Shown here: positions 38,642 through 49,566 of the stretch, piece by piece
Layout: the number at the start of each line of letters is the position of its first letter
How positions within the stretch are numbered: position 1 is the first letter of the stretch
Source: Phycisphaerae bacterium
GTDB taxonomy: Bacteria; Planctomycetota; Phycisphaerae; Phycisphaerales; UBA1924
Assembly: GCA_030432255.1 (NCBI GenBank)
Contig: JAUIHS010000005.1
Span: 1-64,000 of the forward strand
DNA: 64,000 nucleotides
Reading direction: 5' to 3'
Notes under the pieces: generated by a model
The model's database searches: none
The model's input: the letters and a program-made list of their open reading frames with translations, nothing else
Told to the model about the DNA's origin: nothing
Made by a program: the position numbers and the translations under genes

Positions 38642-40495
38642 ATGCGCTGGGTCATCCTCGCGCTGCTCTTCATCCTGACGCTCATGACCGCGTTTGCTTA
38701 CACGGTTGTTCTTCCCGACGATCAGCGGGATGAGGATGTGATCGCTGCGTACTTTGAAGCGGCGGACCAGGAGCCGCATGCGAATGTGCGCGCGGTCTTC
38801 GCGGCGTTTGGTCCCCGATATGAGAATGCGACCGGACGCATACCCTCGCGCTGGTCGGACGTGATTCGTGATGCGGACCTTCGCGACGAAGCGATCGCCC
38901 TGTTTCGCGAGTTTGCATCGGAGTCGGACCTTGTTGACCTGGCGTCCGTTCCGGTGCTGGTGTGGTCGACGGATGACAACCCGGCGCGGAAGATTCAGTG
39001 CCAGTTGTTCCGCACCTGGCATCTGCGGAACTACGGTGAGCCGGTGGACATCATCACGGACCCGGCGAACCGCCAGATCACGAAGACGATCGTGCAATCG
39101 CTGGCCAATGCGGGTCCGGACCTGATTGAGTCGTATGGTCCGGCGCAGATCCGTCAGTTCGTGGCGTCGGGGATGGCGATGGACGTCACGGAGGTGGCGC
39201 AGGAGAAGGGCTTCGGGTTGGATACCGTCTTCCCGGTGGCGCACGAGTCGATGGCGGTGGATGACCGCCAGTACGCGTACCCCTGCAATCTCGGCTACAC
39301 GGTGATGTTCTATCACCGTGACATGTTCCGCGAGGCGGGAATTCCCGAGCCGACGACGCCGTGGACGTACGACGACCTGATCGCCAACAGCAGGCGGATC
39401 ATCGAGCACTACCGCGAGGCGCACAATCAGCGCAAGTTCGGTGTGATGGGACTGGACGGCTGGGGCATGCCGCTGGTGGAAGGGACGCGTTTCTACACCG
39501 AGGACGGCACGGTGTCGGCGTACAACACGCCGGAGACGGTGCGGATCCTGCGTCAGTTCCAGGACCTGATGTATGTCGAGCACGTGATGCCGACGCGGGC
39601 GGAGGCGGCGAGCGCGGCGTCTTCGGGTGGCGCCACCATGAATGCGGATGCGGAGTCGGCATCGGCGTCCTCGCTCTTCAAGAACAAGGTTGCTGCGATC
39701 GTGCGCGACGGTCGCTGGTCGTACAAGGGATGGGCGGAACTGAATCGCGACCGGGCATATGTTCCGGCGATCGAGCGTCGGCTTGAAGAGCTTGCCGACC
39801 TCACGAGTCCGGCGGCGGAGGCGCAGCGGGCGCTGCTGATTGAAGCGCGGGACACGCTGGAGCGTGAAGTGCTGGAGCCGATGTCCGAGGGGGCGTACGA
39901 GGCGTTGGCCTCGGCGCTGACGGATGCGGATCGGGCGCGGATGCTGGACGTGGGCGTGATGCACGTGCCGTCCTTCACGGGCACGCCGTGGTACGAGGTG
40001 GGGGCACGTGTTGCGATGGTGAACCGGACATCGGCGCACGTGGAGGAGGGGCGTCATTTCCTCGAGTTCCTGGCTTCGCGTGAGTACAACGAGCAGATCA
40101 ACCAGACGTTTGATTCGATCTGCGGCGTCCCGAAGTACTGCCGGGACGAGAATGGCATCTCGGGTCCACCTCGACCGCTCCCGGGCCTGGAGGCGTTTGA
40201 CTCGCCGGTCTTCGCGGAGGCGATGGACTATGCGGAGGCGGCGCAGATGTCGCCGTACATCGGTGACAACATCAAGGGGATCCTGGTGGCACCGTGGATC
40301 GAGCGGCTGACGAACGAAGTCATTGGCCCGGCGGAAGCAGCTCGTAGGATTGAGGATGTGATCAACGAGCGGATCGCTGCGAACCTGGCGCGTGACACGA
40401 AGCTCCGTGCGAAGTGGGAGCGCGCGACTGGTAAAACGTTCAACCCCGATCTGGACCTGCGGGCCCAGGTCAGCGGCGAGGCGGTGACCCCATGA
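38642..40495 (+). CDS. ABC transporter substrate-binding protein (sugar type, large)
   Basis: An exported solute-binding protein of 617 residues, longer than the usual 400-450. It opens with a membrane-spanning signal (MRWVILALLFILTLMTAFAY) without a lipobox, so it may stay anchored by the helix. Family-1 solute-binding features are VPVLVWSTDDNPARKIQCQL, DLIESYGPAQIRQF, YPCNLGYTVMFYHRDMFREA and, late in the protein, PSFTGTPWYEVGARVAMVN with HFLEFLASREYNEQINQ. An inserted helical segment (about 370-430) accounts for much of the extra length. It is the first gene of a four-gene transporter operon and overlaps the next by 4 bases (ATGA). The sugar is unknown. Confidence 0.88.
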   Translation: MRWVILALLFILTLMTAFAYTVVLPDDQRDEDVIAAYFEAADQEPHANVRAVFAAFGPRYENATGRIPSRWSDVIRDADLRDEAIALFREFASESDLVDLASVPVLVWSTDDNPARKIQCQLFRTWHLRNYGEPVDIITDPANRQITKTIVQSLANAGPDLIESYGPAQIRQFVASGMAMDVTEVAQEKGFGLDTVFPVAHESMAVDDRQYAYPCNLGYTVMFYHRDMFREAGIPEPTTPWTYDDLIANSRRIIEHYREAHNQRKFGVMGLDGWGMPLVEGTRFYTEDGTVSAYNTPETVRILRQFQDLMYVEHVMPTRAEAASAASSGGATMNADAESASASSLFKNKVAAIVRDGRWSYKGWAELNRDRAYVPAIERRLEELADLTSPAAEAQRALLIEARDTLEREVLEPMSEGAYEALASALTDADRARMLDVGVMHVPSFTGTPWYEVGARVAMVNRTSAHVEEGRHFLEFLASREYNEQINQTFDSICGVPKYCRDENGISGPPRPLPGLEAFDSPVFAEAMDYAEAAQMSPYIGDNIKGILVAPWIERLTNEVIGPAEAARRIEDVINERIAANLARDTKLRAKWERATGKTFNPDLDLRAQVSGEAVTP

Positions 40496-42123
40496 AGTCG
40501 CGTCGCGCACTGCTCATCGCACTCGCCTTCCTGCTGCCGAACCTCATCGGCTTCCTCGTCTTCACGTTCGGCCCGATCCTCTACTCGCTCTGGATCTCAC
40601 TGACCGACTGGGCACTGACCCGGCAGAACGACTTCAACGAGGAGCCCGTCAACTTCATCGGAGTGGAGAACTACCAGCGACTGCTCGTCGGTGATGAGTC
40701 GGTGCTCTTCTGGGACTACTTCTGGAACACCGTCTTCCTGATGCTGGGCATCCCGATCGGTATCGCCGGCTCCCTCGTGCTGGCCATGATGCTGAGTACG
40801 AGAACGACGCCGAGACGCCTGTCGCGCCGTATCTCGCTGTCCACCCTGATCCTCGTGGTGACGATCCTGGCTTCATTCGGGACATGGGTCGTGACCAACC
40901 CGGGGCCGCGGCCGACGGACTCGGCGGAGGTGCTGTCTTCCGAGGAGGGTCTGGGTACGCTCACGGAGTGGCAGGTCGACCGGATGCGTTCGAACGGCAC
41001 GGTGCTGCTGGTGGCGACGCTGGGCGGGATGGCGTTCATGGGTATCGCCGCGGGATCGGTCTTCTTCCGCACGGTGTACTACCTGCCGAGCCTGCTGGCG
41101 GGCGTGGCGATGTACCTGCTGTGGAAGGCGCTTTTCCGACCTCGGGGCGGTCTGATCAATGCGATGCTGGGTCCACCGCTGGAGTGGCTTCAGTCGGCGG
41201 TGGAGTCGACACCGCCGTGGCTGTGGTATGCGCTGGGGATCACGATTGCGGGGATCGCGGCGTTGCTCTGCCTGTCGATGGTATTGACGGGCGTACGGAA
41301 GCTGGCATCGGGTGAATCGGGGATCACGGCGTTCGTGGGTCGCCTTGGCGTGGTCGTCACCCTTCTGGCGACGGGCGCGGGGCTGGGGTATACGACGGTG
41401 CAACTGCCCGCACAGGCGTTGCTGCCCAATGGTGTGTCGAACCTGACGGCGGACGACATCGCGTCGGTGGTGCTTGAGATGGGGGGCGAAGCGGGCGTGT
41501 CGGGTGAGCTGCTGGCTTCACTGGCGGGCCAGATTCAGCCGGACGTCACGCCTGAGGACGCGATTGCGCAGTTGGCGCCTGCGGTGACGCTGGATACGGA
41601 GTCCCGGCTGCGTGAGGTGGTGTATTCCAGGACATCGGCGACGAAGATCGGGTACACGGCTGGTGAGGGTCTCTCGCCACCGGAGTGGCTGATCAGTTCA
41701 CGCTGGGCGAAGACGGCGATCGTGATCATGGGGGTGTGGCTGGGTATCGGCGGGAGCAACATGCTGCTGTACCTGGCGGGGCTGAGCAACATACCGCCGG
41801 AGCTGTACGAGGCGGCGGCGATTGACGGGGCGAGCGGCTGGAGCCGTTTCATCAACGTGACATGGCCTCAACTGGCGCCGACGACATTCTTCATCGTGAT
41901 CATGTCCACGATCGGCGGCCTGCAGGGCGGGTTCGAGCAGGCGATGGTGATGACGGAAGGCAAGGCGGACACGATCACGCTGACGTATTACCTCTACAAC
42001 GTGGCCTTCGAGGACGAGTTCCAGCTGGGGCTGGCCTCGGCGATTGCGTGGATCATGTTCGCGATGATCTTCGTGATGACGGCTTTGAATTTCCGCGTCG
42101 GCTCACAGATGGTCAACGACTAG
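40492..42123 (+). CDS. Sugar ABC transporter permease, MalF-like, expanded
   Basis: A 543-residue inner-membrane permease. The family core is split: FFRTVYYLPSLLAGVAMYLL and GGLINAML are in the first half, while the cytoplasmic coupling loop (EAAAIDGASGWSRFINVTWP) is near residue 440-460. Between them lie about 200 extra residues with two added membrane segments and a soluble acidic stretch (NLTADDIASVVLEMGGEAG), plus a smaller insert near residue 130-170. A typical MalF-like subunit of this group has 300 residues; only E. coli MalF reaches this size, through a different periplasmic loop. It overlaps the binding-protein gene and is followed at 9 bases by its partner. Confidence 0.88.
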   Translation: MKSRRALLIALAFLLPNLIGFLVFTFGPILYSLWISLTDWALTRQNDFNEEPVNFIGVENYQRLLVGDESVLFWDYFWNTVFLMLGIPIGIAGSLVLAMMLSTRTTPRRLSRRISLSTLILVVTILASFGTWVVTNPGPRPTDSAEVLSSEEGLGTLTEWQVDRMRSNGTVLLVATLGGMAFMGIAAGSVFFRTVYYLPSLLAGVAMYLLWKALFRPRGGLINAMLGPPLEWLQSAVESTPPWLWYALGITIAGIAALLCLSMVLTGVRKLASGESGITAFVGRLGVVVTLLATGAGLGYTTVQLPAQALLPNGVSNLTADDIASVVLEMGGEAGVSGELLASLAGQIQPDVTPEDAIAQLAPAVTLDTESRLREVVYSRTSATKIGYTAGEGLSPPEWLISSRWAKTAIVIMGVWLGIGGSNMLLYLAGLSNIPPELYEAAAIDGASGWSRFINVTWPQLAPTTFFIVIMSTIGGLQGGFEQAMVMTEGKADTITLTYYLYNVAFEDEFQLGLASAIAWIMFAMIFVMTALNFRVGSQMVND

Positions 42124-42132
42124 GAGACGGAC

Positions 42133-42999
42133 TTGGGAAATGCCAACACAAGCCCGGGTCGGCGTGAAGGACCGCTGCTGATTGCAGGTCGGATTGCGCT
42201 GTTCGTCGTGGCGCTGGTCGTGGGCCTGTCCTTCTTCGTGCCCTTCATGTGGCAGGTGCTGATGTCCATCTCGGAGGTGGCGGACGTCGATCTGCTGACG
42301 AAGACCGTCACGCCGCCGGAAGCGAACTGGGAGAATTACCCGCGGGTCTTCAACCACGAACAGATTGAATTCGGACGGTACTTCTTCAACAGCTTCTTCG
42401 TGGCAGGCTGGGTGACGATCATCCAGGTGATCACGTGTTCGATGGCGGCCTATGCATTTTCGCGGCTTCAGTGGCCGGGGCGGGACAAGGTCTTCCTGGG
42501 CTACCTGGGAACGCTGATGGTGCCGGGCGTGGTGTTGATGGTTCCGACGTACGCGATCGTGCGCTACATGGGCATGTTCAACGACTACACGGGCCTGATC
42601 ATCCCGGTCTCCTTCACGGCGTACGGCACTTTCCTGCTGCGGCAGTTCATGCTGACGATTCCGACATCGCTGGACGAAGCGGCATCGATCGACGGTGCGG
42701 GGCACTGGCGGATCTACTCACAGATCATCCTTCCGCTGGCGCGCCCGGGCATCATCGTGATGGCGATCTTTGCTTTCCTGTTCAACTACAACGCGTTTTT
42801 CTGGCCGCTGATCATCGTGAAGGATGAGAATCTGCGGACGTTGCCGATCGGCCTGCTGGCATTCAACACCTCGTACGGGCAGGAGACCCCGTTGATCATG
42901 GCGGCGAGCCTGATGGCCATGATTCCACCGGTGATCATCTTCCTGGTTCTTCAGAAATACCTGGTCAAGGGCATTCAGCTCGGGGCCGTGAAGGGATAG
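42133..42999 (+). CDS. Sugar ABC transporter permease, MalG-like
   Basis: The second permease, 288 residues, normal length. It starts at TTG 42133 with AGGAG 7 bases upstream. Typical features are YPRVFNHEQIEFGRYFFNSF, FSRLQWPGRDKVFLGYLGTL, and the EAA coupling loop DEAASIDGAGHWRIYSQII, with LPLARPGIIVMAIFAFLFNY after it. It forms the channel together with the expanded MalF-like partner. Spacing of 9 bases on both sides fits one operon. Confidence 0.93.
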   Translation: MGNANTSPGRREGPLLIAGRIALFVVALVVGLSFFVPFMWQVLMSISEVADVDLLTKTVTPPEANWENYPRVFNHEQIEFGRYFFNSFFVAGWVTIIQVITCSMAAYAFSRLQWPGRDKVFLGYLGTLMVPGVVLMVPTYAIVRYMGMFNDYTGLIIPVSFTAYGTFLLRQFMLTIPTSLDEAASIDGAGHWRIYSQIILPLARPGIIVMAIFAFLFNYNAFFWPLIIVKDENLRTLPIGLLAFNTSYGQETPLIMAASLMAMIPPVIIFLVLQKYLVKGIQLGAVKG

Positions 43000-43008
43000 A
43001 GCGTACTC

Positions 43009-44129
<1,121 letters not shown>

Positions 44130-44133
<4 letters not shown>

Positions 44134-44966
44134 GCGACGCCGGCGAGATCACGATTGCGTTCTTCGGGGATGTCGTGGGTGGGCCTGGTCGTGCAGTGCT
44201 GGCCGCCGCCGTGAAGCAGTTGCGTTCGCGCGAAGCGCTCGATGTGATCATCGTGAATGGTGAGAACGCCCGAAACGGTTCAGGTCTGCACCCGGAGGGG
44301 TACCGAGACATCCGCCGCGCTGGTGCGGATGCGGTGACCCTCGGTGATCATTGTTTTGCCGACATGCGGATCGGAGCTGCTCTGGATGCGCCGGAAGAAC
44401 CCGTGTGTCGGCCCACCAACCTCAGTTCGGATGCGCCGGGCAAGTCGGCCGTGTGTGCGAAACCCGGTGGCGATGGGCGACCGGGCATATGGGTGATTCC
44501 GCTGCTAGGGCGTCTCTTCATGAAGATCCCGGCTGACAATCCCTTCGCCGCTCTGGATCGGTCGATCGCGGCAGTCCTCGAGCACGACGGGGATGCACTG
44601 ATCGTCGTCGAGATGCACGCGGAGGCGACAAGCGAGAAGGGTGCGATGGCGTGGTACGCGTTGAAGCGATGGCCAGGCCGCGTGGTCGCTGTTGTCGGCA
44701 CGCACACGCATGTGCAGACAGCGGATGCGCGGATCCTGTCTACGGATGAGGGCGCCGTCGCCGCGATGACGGATCTCGGCATGACCGGTGCACAGGAGAG
44801 TGTCATCGGCCGGGAGGTCGACGATGTCCTGGCGCTGATGACGACGCAGCGACCTGTCCGACTCGCGGTTGCAGCCACTGATCCGGCCGCGTGTGGTGCG
44901 CTGCTGCGGATTGACACCGTTGCACGTCGAGCGACTGGTATCGAGGCATTCGTGATCAGGCCGTGA
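44130..44966 (+). CDS. YmdB-family metallophosphoesterase (TIGR00282)
   Basis: A 278-residue calcineurin-like phosphoesterase of the YmdB type, some of which hydrolyse cyclic nucleotides. Metal-site segments are AFFGDVVGG (Asp), [10 protein letters not shown] (Glu, Asn), [13 protein letters not shown] (His) and [13 protein letters not shown] (two His). The family's GNH motif reads LGDH here, so an expected metal-ligand Asn is Asp. The GTG start at 44130 overlaps the ATPase stop, placing the gene in the transporter operon. A metabolic link to sugar uptake is inferred only. Confidence 0.85.
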
Positions 44967-44972
44967 CGCGGA

Positions 44973-46487
44973 TCAGAGTCGCTCGATGGCGAGGGAGGCG
45001 AGTTCGCTTCGTTCGCTCTTGGCGAGCGTCACATGACCGACCGCACCGAGGCCCTTCATCCGTTCGATGCTGTAGGACAGGCCGTTCGATGATGAGTCGA
45101 GGTATGGGTTGTCAATCTGACCGATGTCGCCGGTGAAGATGATCTTGGTGCCTTCGCCCACGCGGCTGATGATGGTCTTGACCTCGTGTGGTGTGAGGTT
45201 CTGTGCCTCGTCCACGATCATGAACTGGTGAGGAATGGAGCGGCCGCGGATGTACGTGAGCGGTTCCAGCACGAGGCGGCCATCGGCCATGAGTCGATTG
45301 ATGCGCTGCTCGGGGGAGTGGCTCTCGGCGGACTGCAGGGGTGAGCCGCGGGTGGACATGAGGTACGCGAGGTTGTCGAAGATGGGCTGCATCCACGCGG
45401 TGAGTTTTTCGTCCTTGTCACCGGGGAGATATCCGATATCGCGGCCCATGGGCATGATGGGCCTGGCGACGAGGAGTTTCTCGAAGCGGTCGTCGTTGAA
45501 GACCTTGGTCATACCCGCGGCGACGGCGAGGAGTGTCTTTCCGGTGCCGGCGGAACCAAGGAGGGTGACGAGTTTGATCTCGTCATCGAGGAGCAGGTCG
45601 AGTGCCATGGTCTGCTGCACGTTGCGTGCGATGATGCCGAAGACGGGCTTGCGCGGTCCGCTGATGGGGATCACGTGGTCTGTATCGGCGAGGCGTCGCG
45701 CGAGGCCGGTATGGCCTTCATCGGTATTGGAGATGAGCAGCACAAACTGATTGGGCAGGAGTTCCTGGTCGTAGGTGGTGCCGTCCTCGGCCGTGTAGGC
45801 GAGGTGCGGGTCCAGTTGACTGACGGGCAGCATACGCTCGCGATAGAGTTCGTCGATGAGTTCATCGTTGACCGTGAGCGTGAGGTAACCGTTGTACAGG
45901 CGGTCGACATTGACCTTCTGGTTCTCGAAGTCTTCGGTGCGGATACCGAGAACGTCGGACTTCAGGCGAGCATTGAAGTCCTTGGAGACGAAGACCACCG
46001 GTTCGCCTTCCTGCCTGAGCGCGTAGGCAACGGCGATGATGGTGTTGTCCGCTTTGTCCGCGGCGATGACCGGCGGTCTTTCGTGATGCTGCACATCAAT
46101 GCGCAGGATGCCCGTTGCGCCGCTGGTGATCTCTTCCTTCAACGAACCCTTGCCGGCACCGAGGCGAACACCCTGCACGAGGCTGCCCTTGCGTCGGAGC
46201 GAGTCGAGGTAGCGGATGGTCTGCCGCGCGTTGCGGGCGATGTCATCATCACCGCGCTTCATGTGGTCGAGTTCCTCGAGCACGGTGAAGGGCAGAACGA
46301 TGTTGTTGTCTTCAAAGACGAAGAGCGCCTTCGGGTTGTGAATCAGGACGTTGGTATCGAGGACGAACGTCTTGACCCGCGTCTGGCCGCTCTGGGGCGC
46401 ACTCGCTTTTGGCTTGGGGGTACCCACTTGCTCTGAAGGGACGGAGGAAGCACCAGCCTCGGGGGACGACGTCAGGGACGTATTCAA
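44973..46487 (-). CDS. PIN domain-PhoH ATPase fusion
   Basis: A 504-residue two-domain protein. Residues about 38-170 are a PIN nuclease domain (KTFVLDTNVLIHNPKALFVF, then FTVLEELDHMKRG and DNTIIAVAYAL with the acidic residues of the active site). The C-terminal domain is a PhoH P-loop ATPase: Walker A GSAGTGKT at 311-318, ARPIMPMGRDIGYLPGDKDE, Walker B MIVDEAQNLTPHEVKTII and TGDIGQIDNP. The fusion resembles PhoH2, which acts as an RNA helicase/ribonuclease. It starts at TTG 46487 with AGAGGAGAG about 8 bases upstream. It is divergent from the Nif3-like gene and lies tail to tail with the YmdB-like gene. Confidence 0.93.
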   Translation of the reverse strand: MNTSLTSSPEAGASSVPSEQVGTPKPKASAPQSGQTRVKTFVLDTNVLIHNPKALFVFEDNNIVLPFTVLEELDHMKRGDDDIARNARQTIRYLDSLRRKGSLVQGVRLGAGKGSLKEEITSGATGILRIDVQHHERPPVIAADKADNTIIAVAYALRQEGEPVVFVSKDFNARLKSDVLGIRTEDFENQKVNVDRLYNGYLTLTVNDELIDELYRERMLPVSQLDPHLAYTAEDGTTYDQELLPNQFVLLISNTDEGHTGLARRLADTDHVIPISGPRKPVFGIIARNVQQTMALDLLLDDEIKLVTLLGSAGTGKTLLAVAAGMTKVFNDDRFEKLLVARPIMPMGRDIGYLPGDKDEKLTAWMQPIFDNLAYLMSTRGSPLQSAESHSPEQRINRLMADGRLVLEPLTYIRGRSIPHQFMIVDEAQNLTPHEVKTIISRVGEGTKIIFTGDIGQIDNPYLDSSSNGLSYSIERMKGLGAVGHVTLAKSERSELASLAIERL

Positions 46488-46841
46488 TCCACTCTCCTCT
46501 GCCGCTGTGACCCGGCGACCGACCGTACAAACCCTGGGCGATCGGGCATCCGTGCCGTGAGTCTCAGTTCCTTCCCAAGTTTATCGGCACTTCATCCGGA
46601 CAGTATCGCTGAATTGCCGATTTACGAGGTTGAAACGCTGATCCAGTCCCCTGGCAGGTGCACCCTCGATGTGACGGCAGCAGTGTCTGGCCGATCCGCC
46701 GGTCAATCGGACGGGGAACGCGCCACCGGGGGGCAGGTGACGGCACCCTTCCAGCGGGGTTACGCTGTGGGCGGGCGCGGCCTCCGGGGCCGCGTGAACG
46801 TGCTGTGACTGACTCCTTCGACTCCGGCAGAGGTCTCGACC
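46488..46841. other. 354-bp divergent intergenic region
   Basis: This separates the PhoH and Nif3-like genes. It should hold promoters for both. A 7-bp GC-rich hairpin (CGCGGCC/GGCCGCG at 46776-46794) lies 47 bases before the Nif3-like start. I could not assign clear -35/-10 pairs, and an open frame at 46557-46808 has no ribosome site. Confidence 0.45.
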
Positions 46842-47972
46842 ATGACCACCGTGCAGGACATCGTGAGTGCCGTTGACGCACTGGCTCCGTTCGAACTTGC
46901 CGAGGCGTGGGACAACGTCGGACTGCTGCTGGGTGACGCTTCGGATGCCGTGCAGGGGACGGTGCTCCTCACGATCGATCTGACCCGCGACGTGTTTGCT
47001 GAGGCCCGGGAGATCAATGCCTCATGCATCATCGCGTACCACCCGGCGATCTTTCATGAGACACGCCGGATCACAAACACGTCCGCACGGGACGGGCTCA
47101 TTCTCGATGTCCTGCGCGCCGGGATCAGTGTCGTCTCACCGCATACCGCGCTCGACGCCGCCCCGGGGGGCATGGCGGACTGGCTGCTCGATGGCGCGGG
47201 CCCGGGGCGTGGTGACCGGCGGGCGCTGCAGCCCTGCGTTCGTTCGGCGCCAGGTGGGTCGAAGAAGCTGGTGACATTTGTTCCGACCGAGGCGCTGGAG
47301 TCAGTGCGAACCGCGCTGTGCGAAGCGGGCGCCGGTGTGATCGGTGACTACGACACGTGCAGTTTCACCGTCGACGGCCGCGGCAGCTTCCGGGGTGGTC
47401 CGACGACGAACCCGGCGATCGGTGCTGCAGGGAAGCTGGAGTTCGTGGAGGAGAAGCGACTGGAGGTGGTGTGTTCCGGTGCCAGGCTCGGCGCGACTGT
47501 CGCGGCCCTTCGCCACGTTCATCCTTACGAGGAACCTGCATTCGATGTGTATCCGCTGGACGGTGTCCCTGATCCGACGACCGGCAGTGGGCGATGCGAG
47601 ACGCTGGAACACCCGGCGGGAGTTGGGGAAGTCGCGGCACGCCTGCGAGCGCACCTCGGAGTCGATGTCATCAAGGTGGCGTCGGCGGGCGGAGCCGGGG
47701 TCGTACGCCGGCCCGCGGTGTGTCCGGGAGCCGGCGCCAGCCTGCTGGACGCGGCGATCACGGCGGGATGTGACGCGTTCATCACGGGCGAGATGCAGCA
47801 CCACCAGGTGCTCGCGGCGCTGGATCGCGGGTGCCACGTGCTGCTGGCGGGACACACCAATACCGAACGGGGCTACCTCCCCACGCTCGCCCTTCGTCTG
47901 ACTCAGGCGGTTGGAGGGCTGGACATCCGGGTCAGCAGTGCGGATGCCTACCCGTTTCAATTCGTGACCTGA
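46842..47972 (+). CDS. Nif3-like dinuclear metal centre protein
   Basis: A 376-residue member of the Nif3/YqfO family, which forms hexameric toroids with two metals per subunit; some act as GTP cyclohydrolase I-like or regulatory proteins. Metal ligands are recognisable in [15 protein letters not shown] and [16 protein letters not shown], and in the C-terminal [17 protein letters not shown] followed by [11 protein letters not shown]. The central inserted domain (about 130-240) is the PII/NIF3 insert seen in the longer forms. The ATG at 46842 begins [20 protein letters not shown], as is usual for the family. Confidence 0.92.
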   Translation: MTTVQDIVSAVDALAPFELAEAWDNVGLLLGDASDAVQGTVLLTIDLTRDVFAEAREINASCIIAYHPAIFHETRRITNTSARDGLILDVLRAGISVVSPHTALDAAPGGMADWLLDGAGPGRGDRRALQPCVRSAPGGSKKLVTFVPTEALESVRTALCEAGAGVIGDYDTCSFTVDGRGSFRGGPTTNPAIGAAGKLEFVEEKRLEVVCSGARLGATVAALRHVHPYEEPAFDVYPLDGVPDPTTGSGRCETLEHPAGVGEVAARLRAHLGVDVIKVASAGGAGVVRRPAVCPGAGASLLDAAITAGCDAFITGEMQHHQVLAALDRGCHVLLAGHTNTERGYLPTLALRLTQAVGGLDIRVSSADAYPFQFVT

Positions 47973-47997
47973 GCCGGGTTCCGGTAGAATCGTCGGA

Positions 47998-49359
47998 ATG
48001 CCAACTTCGACTGATGTACCGGTGATGCCCTCCTGCTCGCACCAGCCGCGACCTTACACGGGTCCCTCTCGGCAGGAGGTGCAGGACATGCGTCGCGAGT
48101 TCCTGTCGCCTGCCCTGGTGGCGTACTACCGCGAGCCGATCATGATTGTCGAGGGTCACATGCAGTGGCTCTTCGACGAGACGGGGCGCCGGTACCTCGA
48201 TGCGTTTGCGGGCATCGTGACGGTGAGTGTGGGTCACTGTCATCCGAAGGTGATCGAGGCGGTGCGGGAACAGAACGAGCGCCTTCAGCACACGACGACG
48301 ATCTACCTCAATCCCAACATCGCCGAGTTCGGCAAGCTGCTCGCATCCACGTTCCCGAAGGAGACGGGTCTGGGTGTGTGCTATTTCACGAACTCCGGTT
48401 CGGATGCCAATGACCTTGCCATGCTGATGGCACGACTGCACACCGGCAACTTTGACATCATTGCCCTGCGAAATGCGTATCACGGCATGACCTACCCGAC
48501 CATGTCGATGACGGCACAGAGCAACTGGAAATACAACGTTCCGCAGGCATTCGGTGTCCACCACGCGGCGATGCCGGACCGGCTGCGCGGTCCGTGGGGA
48601 TACGATGATCCGGAAGCGGGCGCGAAGTATGCCGCGGACGTCGCGGAAGTCATCCGCTACGCGACGCCGGGGCGAGTTGCCGGATTCATTGCGGAGCCGA
48701 TCCAGGGTGTAGGCGGCGCGGTGGAGTTACCACCCGGTTACCTCAAGCCGGTGTACGAGGCGGTCCGTGGCGCGGGCGGTGTGTGCATCTCGGACGAAGT
48801 GCAGACGGGATTCGGTCGGACGGGATCGAACTTCTGGGGTTTCCAGAACCAGGGCGTTTCCCCGGACATGGTCACGATGGCGAAGGGAATCGGCAACGGT
48901 GCGCCGCTCGGTTGCGTCGCGACGACTCGCGCGGTGGCCGACTCCATGACAGGGGGGATTCATTTCAATACGTACGGCGGCAACCCGGTGAGCATGGCTC
49001 AGGGCATGGCCACGTTGAAGGTGATCCTGGACGAGAACATCCAGGCGCACGCGGCGGATGTGGGCGGCTACCTGATTGACGGGCTGAACGAGTTGAAGAA
49101 CCGGCACGAGCGGATCGGCGACGTCCGTGGGCGCGGCCTGATGGTCGGCCTGGAATTCGTCGTGGACAGGACCTCCAACGCGCCGGATGGGGCCCTGGCG
49201 TCATCGGTGATGGAGCGAGCTCGCGAACTCGGGGTGCTGGTGGGCAAGGGTGGCCTTCACGGCAGCGTGCTTCGGATCAAACCGCCGATGTGCATCACGC
49301 GCGAGGACGTGGACTTCCTCGTTCGCGTGCTGGACATTGCGATCACCGAGTTGGGCTGA
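47998..49359 (+). CDS. Class III aminotransferase, AGXT2-like
   Basis: A PLP-dependent aminotransferase of 453 residues, resembling alanine-glyoxylate aminotransferase 2. [20 protein letters not shown] is near residue 65, [20 protein letters not shown] is the PLP phosphate-binding stretch, [18 protein letters not shown] carries the PLP-binding Asp, and [12 protein letters not shown] the PLP lysine. It probably uses alanine or another omega-amino donor with glyoxylate or a keto acid; the substrate is not fixed by sequence. The start lies 25 bases after the Nif3-like stop. A bidirectional terminator follows. Confidence 0.92.
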   Translation: MPTSTDVPVMPSCSHQPRPYTGPSRQEVQDMRREFLSPALVAYYREPIMIVEGHMQWLFDETGRRYLDAFAGIVTVSVGHCHPKVIEAVREQNERLQHTTTIYLNPNIAEFGKLLASTFPKETGLGVCYFTNSGSDANDLAMLMARLHTGNFDIIALRNAYHGMTYPTMSMTAQSNWKYNVPQAFGVHHAAMPDRLRGPWGYDDPEAGAKYAADVAEVIRYATPGRVAGFIAEPIQGVGGAVELPPGYLKPVYEAVRGAGGVCISDEVQTGFGRTGSNFWGFQNQGVSPDMVTMAKGIGNGAPLGCVATTRAVADSMTGGIHFNTYGGNPVSMAQGMATLKVILDENIQAHAADVGGYLIDGLNELKNRHERIGDVRGRGLMVGLEFVVDRTSNAPDGALASSVMERARELGVLVGKGGLHGSVLRIKPPMCITREDVDFLVRVLDIAITELG

Positions 49360-49405
49360 GCGAGACGGAGAATCGCCCGGCTCCGATATCTGACCCGATT
49401 GCGCA

Positions 49406-49440
49406 TAGAAAACGAGGCCAAGGGCAAGCCTCGGCCTCGT
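49406..49440 (-). terminator. Bidirectional terminator between convergent genes
   Basis: ACGAGGCC and GGCCTCGT form a perfect 8-bp stem. On the minus strand it is followed by TTTTCT, so it mainly serves the secreted two-repeat gene; it could also end the aminotransferase transcript. Confidence 0.65.
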
Positions 49441-49566
49441 ATGCTTCTCACTGTCCGACGCTACCCACACGAGGCCCGTAACAGTGATACACATCACCAC
49501 ACTGGACCGGACCGGGGTCCATTGTAGGGAGTTCCGGGCGCTTGTGAACTGAAATCCGGGAGGGAC

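Noticed and set aside
38480-40510. A 676-codon minus-strand frame opposite the binding-protein gene
   Set aside because: Arg/His/Val-rich antisense composition, while the plus-strand frame is a recognisable solute-binding protein with operon overlap.
46557-46808. An 83-codon plus-strand frame before the Nif3-like gene
   Set aside because: No ribosome site, irregular composition, and it lies in a region expected to hold divergent promoters.
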